From assembly GCF_044386045.1 (NCBI RefSeq), contig NZ_JBISCD010000004.1, forward strand, positions 1 through 6,208: a DNA stretch of 6,208 nt. The letters run 5' to 3'. This document shows, piece by piece, positions 1-6,208 of the stretch. The stretch is from Thalassobellus sediminis. Its GTDB lineage: Bacteria > Bacteroidota > Bacteroidia > Flavobacteriales > Flavobacteriaceae. Both the position numbers and the translations under genes were made by a program. The stretch's first letter is position 1. Each line of letters starts with the position of its first letter. The notes beneath the pieces were generated by a model. The model did not search any database. It saw nothing but the letters and a program-made list of their open reading frames with translations, and had not been told where the DNA came from.

Positions 1-102
1 AGTTTCACAAAAGCTAACCACTACTATCGCTCCCGCAGGAGGTATCAGCTAGAGTTCGTATTAATTCAAGAGTCGTTTAATGTCTACTATATTTTAGATT
101 AG
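1..102 (+). other. left flank, possible 3' end of a converging gene
   Basis: This edge stretch has two plus-strand frames open from the window border. One runs 33 codons to TAG at 100-102; it includes several CGC and AGG arginine codons, which is unusual for an AT-rich genome. The other runs 16 codons to TAG at 50-52, ending in residues TTTIAPAGGIS, with more ordinary codons. Either could be the tail of a gene converging on the rRNA operon, or neither. I recognise no family, and the sequence is too short to decide. No minus-strand frame continues out of the operon here. Confidence 0.2.
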
Positions 103-104
103 AG

Positions 105-140
105 CAAAAAAAATCCTCATCAAATAAATGATGAGGATTT
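105..140 (-). terminator. Rho-independent terminator of the rRNA operon
   Basis: On the minus strand a perfect 12-bp stem (129-140 pairing with 111-122) with a 6-nt loop (123-128) runs into an uninterrupted U tract; positions 106-113 are all A on the plus strand, and the last bases of the stem share this tract. It lies 30 nt past the 3' end of 5S, where the operon should stop. In the plus direction the hairpin is followed by ATAAATTCTA, which is not a good U tract, so I read it as acting mainly on the rRNA transcript. Confidence 0.93.
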
Positions 141-169
141 ATAAATTCTAAAACAATTTTAGAATAAAA

Positions 170-274
<105 letters not shown>

Positions 275-395
275 AAGCTTTAGTCCCGCGCTTGATGCGG
301 GATCTCTTTCTTAAAAGAAAGATTAATATCTTAACATATTGAAAATAAGAGACATGATTGTAATTGTATATTGAACTTTATAAAAAAACAGGCGT
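275..395 (-). other. 23S-5S spacer
   Basis: This transcribed spacer of about 120 nt has no gene. It contains the GC-rich palindrome and the AT hairpin described separately, and a run of seven U right after the 23S 3' end (383-389 on the plus strand). A weak 4-bp hairpin, AGGC/GCCT, precedes that run, but most of its sequence also forms the terminal helix of 23S, so I do not call a terminator there. Confidence 0.8.
284..302. repeat. GC-rich palindrome in the 23S-5S spacer
   Basis: TCCCGC (284-289) and GCGGGA (297-302) form a 6-bp GC stem around a 7-nt loop, in a spacer that is otherwise AT-rich. A second, AT-rich hairpin, TCTTTC/GAAAGA (305-310 and 317-322), follows directly. The core CCCGC-x-CTTGATGCGGGATCTC resembles a small palindromic element that I remember as scattered between genes in many Flavobacteriaceae genomes. 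In the rRNA transcript it would fold just before the 5S 5' end, so it could also help processing. Confidence 0.6.
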
Positions 396-3216
<2,821 letters not shown>

Positions 3217-3274
3217 TACTTTTTGCTTTTTTAATGAGTTTCGATTTATTTATTATTTAAACAAACAAATCTTA

Positions 3275-3310
3275 ATTAATTACACATCGCTCGTGGTGAG
3301 TGTAATTAAT
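3275..3310. repeat. inverted repeat in the tRNA-Ala to 23S spacer
   Basis: ATTAATTACAC (3275-3285) and GTGTAATTAAT (3300-3310) are perfect 11-bp arms around a 14-nt loop. On the transcript it is a hairpin about 60 nt before the 23S 5' end. It has no U tract, so it is more likely a processing or folding element than a terminator. Confidence 0.7.
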
Positions 3311-3370
3311 CATACAATTATTATTATATAATTTAGATAAATCTAATTATACTTTTCATGTATCTTTTTT

Positions 3371-3386
3371 CAATATGTCAATGAAC
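3371..3386 (-). promoter_or_regulatory. boxA-like antitermination site before 23S
   Basis: The minus strand reads GTTCATTGACATATTG, resembling the E. coli rrn boxA, whose core is CTCTTTAACA. It lies about 155 nt before 23S, comparable to E. coli, which also has a spacer boxA ahead of 23S. Of the copies in this window it keeps the TTGACA part best. The NusB/NusE antitermination role is inferred from this likeness and position. Confidence 0.6.
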
Positions 3387-3438
3387 GTTTGGCGAATCGC
3401 CACTGATAATTTATATCAGCAGACAACTTTTGCCGTTG

Positions 3439-3512
3439 TGGAGAATATCGGAGTCGAACCGATGACCTCCTGCGTGCAAGGCAGGCGCTCTAGCCAGCTG
3501 AGCTAATCCCCC
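3439..3512 (-). tRNA. tRNA-Ala(TGC)
   Basis: This alanine tRNA reads GCA codons and other GCN codons by wobble. The 74-nt cloverleaf is complete on the minus strand: acceptor arms GGGGGAT and ATTCTCC with discriminator A; a 5-bp anticodon stem CCTGC/GCAGG enclosing CTTGCAC with anticodon TGC; and a T arm with GTTCGACTC. The acceptor carries a G3-U70 wobble pair, the classic alanine identity element, which strongly supports the assignment. CCA is not encoded (the bases after the discriminator are CAA), so it must be added after transcription. It is the second tRNA of the 16S-23S spacer, the usual Ile-Ala pair of bacterial rRNA operons. Confidence 0.98.
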
Positions 3513-3518
3513 GTTTCT

Positions 3519-3553
3519 TTAAGTTAACAGTCCACAGTCTGCAGTATGCAGTC
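3519..3553. repeat. heptanucleotide tandem array upstream of tRNA-Ala
   Basis: CAGT recurs exactly every 7 bases at 3528, 3535, 3542 and 3549 on the plus strand, with a degenerate AAGT in register at 3521. On the minus strand the units read GACTGCA, TACTGCA, GACTGTG, GACTGTT and AACTTAA. The array ends a few bases before the tRNA-Ala 5' end, so on the transcript it forms the precursor's 5' flank. Confidence 0.75.
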
Positions 3554-3604
3554 GCTTGTTGCCGACTTTTTGGTGGATAGTTCTCTTCTAGAATTTCCTT
3601 TTTT

Positions 3605-3619
3605 CAATATTTTATGAAC
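3605..3619 (-). promoter_or_regulatory. boxA-like site between the two tRNAs
   Basis: The minus strand reads GTTCATAAAATATTG, followed by AAAAAAGG. It matches the site before 23S (GTTCAT, a shorter middle, ATATTGAAAAAAG) closely enough to be a second copy. A boxA between two spacer tRNAs is not the E. coli layout. It could be a working extra site or a leftover of spacer duplication; the antitermination role is inferred. Confidence 0.45.
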
Positions 3620-3678
3620 GTTTTAAAATCTATAAATAAACTTTTAACTTTTTATTTACAACTTTCAACTTCTTTTTG

Positions 3679-3752
3679 TAGTCTCAGGCAGACTCGAACT
3701 GCCGACCTCTACATTATCAGTGTAGCGCTCTAACCAGCTGAGCTATGAGACT
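3679..3752 (-). tRNA. tRNA-Ile(GAT)
   Basis: This isoleucine tRNA decodes AUC and AUU. The 74-nt cloverleaf on the minus strand has acceptor arms AGTCTCA and TGAGACT with discriminator A; the A1-U72 pair is also found in E. coli tRNA-Ile. The D arm is TAGCTCAGCTGGTTAGAGC, the anticodon stem CTACA/TGTAG encloses CTGATAA with anticodon GAT, and the T arm has GTTCGAGTC. CCA is not encoded. It is the first gene after 16S, about 144 nt downstream, and has a heptanucleotide array directly against its 5' end. Confidence 0.98.
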
Positions 3753-3756
3753 GTTT

Positions 3757-3784
3757 ATAGTCTTCAGTTTTCAGTCTTCAGTAA
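3757..3784. repeat. heptanucleotide tandem array upstream of tRNA-Ile
   Basis: CAGT recurs every 7 bases at 3765, 3772 and 3779, with a degenerate TAGT in register at 3758. Minus-strand units are TACTGAA, GACTGAA, AACTGAA and GACTATA. This is the same period and the same ACTG core as the array before tRNA-Ala, but with AA in place of the other array's variable last two bases. It stops within about five bases of the tRNA-Ile 5' end. Confidence 0.75.
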
Positions 3785-3874
3785 TTGTATTACTGACCAC
3801 CGTTTTCTGGTGACTTATTTTTTAAATTAACAGCAATGAGAATAAACTATCTTTTATATTAGTTTTTTGTATTT

Positions 3875-3887
3875 CCTATTAGTCGTC
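3875..3887 (-). other. 16S processing stem, trailer arm
   Basis: The minus-strand sequence GACGACTAATAGG just after 16S pairs with CCAATTAGTTGTT in the 16S leader (5446-5458): 12 of 13 positions pair, two of them G-U, with one A-A mismatch. Such a long-range stem that loops out 16S is the usual RNase III substrate. The pairing is read from sequence; cleavage here is inferred. Confidence 0.65.
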
Positions 3888-3896
3888 TTTCTCTAG

Positions 3897-5414
<1,518 letters not shown>

Positions 5415-5535
5415 TAAATTTTTAAGTCTTTCGACTATTATTATTAACAACTAATTGGAATTTCTAGTACTCAAAATGGTCTATTCTCTTTGTTTGATTA
5501 TTACCGTTTCCAGTTATAATCTTACGCTGTCAATT
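5415..5535 (-). other. 16S leader region
   Basis: This transcribed leader lies between the promoter-proximal boxA-like site and 16S. It has no gene. It contains the leader arm of the 16S processing stem and a small hairpin AGTC-GAAA-GACT with a GNRA-type loop (5425-5436), about 10 nt before the mature 5' end. Confidence 0.8.
5446..5458 (-). other. 16S processing stem, leader arm
   Basis: CCAATTAGTTGTT on the minus strand, about 32 nt upstream of mature 16S, is the partner of the trailer arm at 3875-3887. Together they would bring the two ends of pre-16S into one duplex for nuclease cleavage. Confidence 0.65.
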
Positions 5536-5551
5536 CAATATGTTTATGAAC
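5536..5551 (-). promoter_or_regulatory. boxA-like site in the 16S leader
   Basis: The minus strand reads GTTCATAAACATATTG, flanked by AA and AATTG. It is nearly the same as the spacer site before 23S (GTTCATTGACATATTG) and lies where rrn boxA is expected, between the last promoter and 16S. It starts 39 nt after the -7 element of the proximal promoter. Antitermination is inferred from position and likeness. Confidence 0.6.
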
Positions 5552-5590
5552 TTGTTTCTTTTCTTAATTCGTTACCTCGTTAAGCGGGTG

Positions 5591-5621
5591 CAAATGTAAA
5601 ACCCTTTTTTTATTCTCACAA
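5591..5621 (-). promoter_or_regulatory. rRNA promoter, proximal copy
   Basis: The -7 element TACATTTG (5591-5598) fits the Bacteroidota consensus TAnnTTTG for the primary sigma factor, and TTG (5619-5621) lies 20 nt upstream as the -33 element. An A-rich tract, including AAAAAAAATATCAAAAA, sits just above and may act as an UP element. The bases after the -7 element, CACCCGC, form a GC-rich start region. Transcription should begin near 5584, giving a leader of about 170 nt. Confidence 0.85.
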
Positions 5622-5675
5622 TGTTTTTGATATTTTTTTTAGAAGTTTTTTGAAACTTTTATTTTATCAATATCT

Positions 5676-5692
5676 CTAATATTTTTATGAGC
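5676..5692 (-). promoter_or_regulatory. boxA-like remnant after the middle promoter
   Basis: The minus strand reads GCTCATAAAAATATTAG, a diverged copy of the GTTCATAAACATATTG leader site. It begins 37 nt after the -7 element of the middle promoter, matching the spacing in the other two modules. Some function is possible because transcripts from the two upstream promoters pass through it. Confidence 0.4.
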
Positions 5693-5729
5693 GTTCTACC
5701 TAAACAACTACTGCCGTTTTTAGCGGCTG

Positions 5730-5759
5730 CAAACATACAACCTTTTTTATTACTCACAA
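5730..5759 (-). promoter_or_regulatory. rRNA promoter, middle copy
   Basis: The -7 element TATGTTTG (5730-5737) fits TAnnTTTG, with TTG (5757-5759) 19 nt upstream. TTGTGAG and the following A-run match the proximal copy almost base for base, and the A-rich tract above it (with AAAAAATATCAAAAT) is shared as well. The start region after the -7 element is CAGCCGC. Its leader would be about 310 nt. Confidence 0.82.
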
Positions 5760-5807
5760 CCTTATTTTGATATTTTTTAAAAGTTTTTTTTAACTCCTTT
5801 TTTATAC

Positions 5808-5825
5808 CCAAAACTTTATATGAAC
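5808..5825 (-). promoter_or_regulatory. boxA-like remnant after the distal promoter
   Basis: The minus strand reads GTTCATATAAAGTTTTGG, keeping the GTTCATA start but diverged in the second half. It begins 38 nt after the -7 element of the distal promoter, in the same place as in the other modules, so I read it as the third copy of the repeat. Confidence 0.35.
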
Positions 5826-5863
5826 TTACGCTTTTTAAGACTAATGCCTTGCTTAGCGGGGTG

Positions 5864-5896
5864 CAAATATACAAACCTTTTTTAATCGCAAACAAA
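5864..5896 (-). promoter_or_regulatory. rRNA promoter, distal copy
   Basis: The -7 element TATATTTG (5864-5871) fits TAnnTTTG perfectly. Two TTTG candidates lie 17 nt (5889-5892) and 21 nt (5893-5896) upstream; neither has the 19-20 nt spacing of the other two copies, so the -33 element is less certain. GGTTTG and the A-run between the elements match the other promoters. The start region is CACCCCGC. A-rich DNA lies above it (about 5897-5930). Confidence 0.78.
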
Positions 5897-6039
5897 CTTT
5901 TTTTGCTCTTTTTTTTAGCTTTTTTTTATAACGCTTTTAAAACCCTTATTTCCTGAACTTTATATCACAAAATATTTTTGCTTTTTTATTGTATTAACCT
6001 AGTATGATTTGCTAATAAAGATCTTTACTAATATGATTA

Positions 6040-6087
6040 TTAATTATAATGTGTATTTGACTCAATAATGTATGCTGTTTTATTCAT
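6040..6087 (-). CDS. possible 15-residue peptide ORF
   Basis: On the minus strand AAGGAG lies 6 nt before an ATG that opens a 15-codon frame, reading MNKTAYIIESNTHYN, then TAA. The Shine-Dalgarno-like match is good, which catches the eye because most Flavobacteriia genes lack one. However, the frame is tiny and such matches arise by chance in AT-rich DNA. It sits directly after the stop of the incoming minus-strand frame, as a following operon member would. I recognise no family. It may be a remnant, a leader peptide or nothing. Confidence 0.15.
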   Translation of the reverse strand: MNKTAYIIESNTHYN

Positions 6088-6097
6088 TATATACTCC

Positions 6098-6208
6098 TTA
6101 ATATAGGTGATTTGATATAACTATATAATATGAATACATGTTTTTGGCATTTATATATTCAGCTAATAATAATACTTCAACACTATTTAATAGGAATGCC
6201 TTTGTATA
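6098..6208 (-). CDS. possible C-terminal end of a gene entering from the right
   Basis: A minus-strand frame is open from the window edge for 36 codons to TAA at 6098-6100. The residues include AFLLNSVEVLLLAEYINAKN followed by MYSYYIVISNHLY, a plausible mix of helix-forming and hydrophobic residues, but AT-rich noise yields similar strings. If real, it is the end of the gene upstream of the rRNA operon, in the same orientation, and its stop overlaps the AAGGAG before the small ORF. The rest lies outside the window. I cannot name it. Confidence 0.28.
   Translation of the reverse strand, partial: YTKAFLLNSVEVLLLAEYINAKNMYSYYIVISNHLY

Larger units (their letters stand above)
3217..3438 (-). other. 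tRNA-Ala to 23S transcribed spacer
   Basis: About 220 nt of AT-rich spacer without a gene. In transcript order it holds a short hairpin CTGATA/TATCAG (3403-3408 and 3414-3419), the boxA-like site (3371-3386), the 11-bp inverted repeat (3275-3310), and an A-rich stretch that leads to the outer part of the 23S terminal stem. Confidence 0.85.
3513..3678 (-). other. tRNA-Ile to tRNA-Ala spacer
   Basis: This 166-nt spacer is long for a pair of adjacent spacer tRNAs. It carries a boxA-like site (3605-3619) and the heptanucleotide array next to tRNA-Ala. The rest is AT-rich. I see no gene and no promoter. Confidence 0.8.
3753..3896 (-). other. 16S to tRNA-Ile transcribed spacer
   Basis: This 144-nt spacer holds the trailer arm of the 16S processing stem (3875-3887), a hairpin CACC/GGTG (3798-3801 and 3809-3812), a perfect 7-bp inverted repeat CAGTAAT/ATTACTG with a 3-nt loop (3779-3785 and 3789-3795), and the heptanucleotide array. 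No boxA-like site is evident in this segment. Confidence 0.8.
5536..5930 (-). repeat. three tandem diverged promoter-boxA modules, about 135 bp each
   Basis: Three copies of one layout follow each other: A-rich tract, -33, A-run, -7, GC-rich start region with CCGCT, then a boxA-like site. The -7 elements begin at 5591, 5730 and 5864, giving steps of 139 and 134 bp. The promoter cores and the GCGG-TGCAAA segment (plus strand) are best conserved and the parts between have drifted. The pattern suggests duplication of the promoter and leader, kept by selection on the promoter core. An open frame across 5659-5895 is a chance reading of this repeat. Confidence 0.8.
5931..6208. other. AT-rich upstream flank
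   Basis: This very AT-rich stretch has no secure gene. It contains a palindrome TAAAGATCTTTA (6016-6027) between two direct copies of TATGATT (6003-6009 and 6032-6038), the small ORF and incoming frame listed separately, and a plus-strand frame open from ATG at 6130 to the window edge (26 codons, no visible ribosome binding site). I see no further TAnnTTTG promoter on the minus strand here. Confidence 0.6.

Noticed and set aside
317..338. TTAACATATTGAAAA on the plus strand, resembling the second half of the boxA-like sites
   Set aside because: It lies on the strand opposite to the rRNA transcript and lacks the GTTCAT part.
3528..3782. Reading the two ACTG arrays as a CRISPR or a mobile-element end
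   Set aside because: The units are 7 bp with no spacers, and there are no terminal inverted repeats or transposase remnants.
5659..5895. Minus-strand open frame of 78 codons, rich in Lys
   Set aside because: It spans the tandem rRNA promoters. The lysines come from A-rich tracts, the repeats within it follow the promoter modules, and transcription would start inside it.
6130..6208. Plus-strand frame open from ATG 6130 to the window edge
   Set aside because: It is only 26 codons, with no ribosome binding site or clear promoter, in DNA where such frames arise by chance; it also overlaps the minus-strand frame.

Overview
The window holds one complete ribosomal RNA operon, transcribed right to left on the minus strand. 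The order is 16S rRNA, tRNA-Ile(GAT), tRNA-Ala(TGC), 23S rRNA, 5S rRNA, then a strong intrinsic terminator. I see no convincing complete protein-coding gene. Every sizeable open frame inside the rRNA genes is a chance frame on stable RNA.

The 16S sequence points to Bacteroidota, family Flavobacteriaceae. The 3' end reads GGAACACCTCCTTT, the variable regions are flavobacterial in character, and from memory they look closest to the Polaribacter/Tenacibaculum group; the genus is only tentative. AT-rich spacers, no encoded tRNA CCA ends and Bacteroidota-type promoters (TTG about 20 nt before TAnnTTTG) agree with this.

Layout from right (upstream) to left (downstream): about 6208-5930 is an AT-rich flank with a possible incoming minus-strand gene end and a tiny ORF behind a Shine-Dalgarno-like site. 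From about 5930 to 5536 there are three tandem diverged promoter modules, about 135 bp apart. Each has an A-rich upstream tract, a -33/-7 promoter, a GC-rich start region and a boxA-like element 37-39 nt downstream. The 16S leader follows (5535-5415) and carries one arm of the 16S processing stem. Then come 16S (5414-3897), a spacer with a heptanucleotide repeat array, tRNA-Ile, a second spacer with a boxA-like element and a second heptanucleotide array, tRNA-Ala, a third spacer with a boxA-like element and a hairpin, 23S (about 3216-396), a short spacer with a GC-rich palindrome, 5S (about 274-170), and the terminator (140-105). The first 102 bases may hold the 3' end of a converging plus-strand gene.

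The parts work as a single transcription unit: stacked strong promoters drive it, boxA-like sites in the leader and both tRNA-flanking spacers probably recruit an antitermination complex, long-range stems bracket 16S and 23S for nuclease processing, and the two tRNAs are cut out of the spacer. No novel defence or mobile system is visible. The parts most worth a second look are the triplicated promoter-boxA module and the paired heptanucleotide arrays next to the two tRNA 5' ends.
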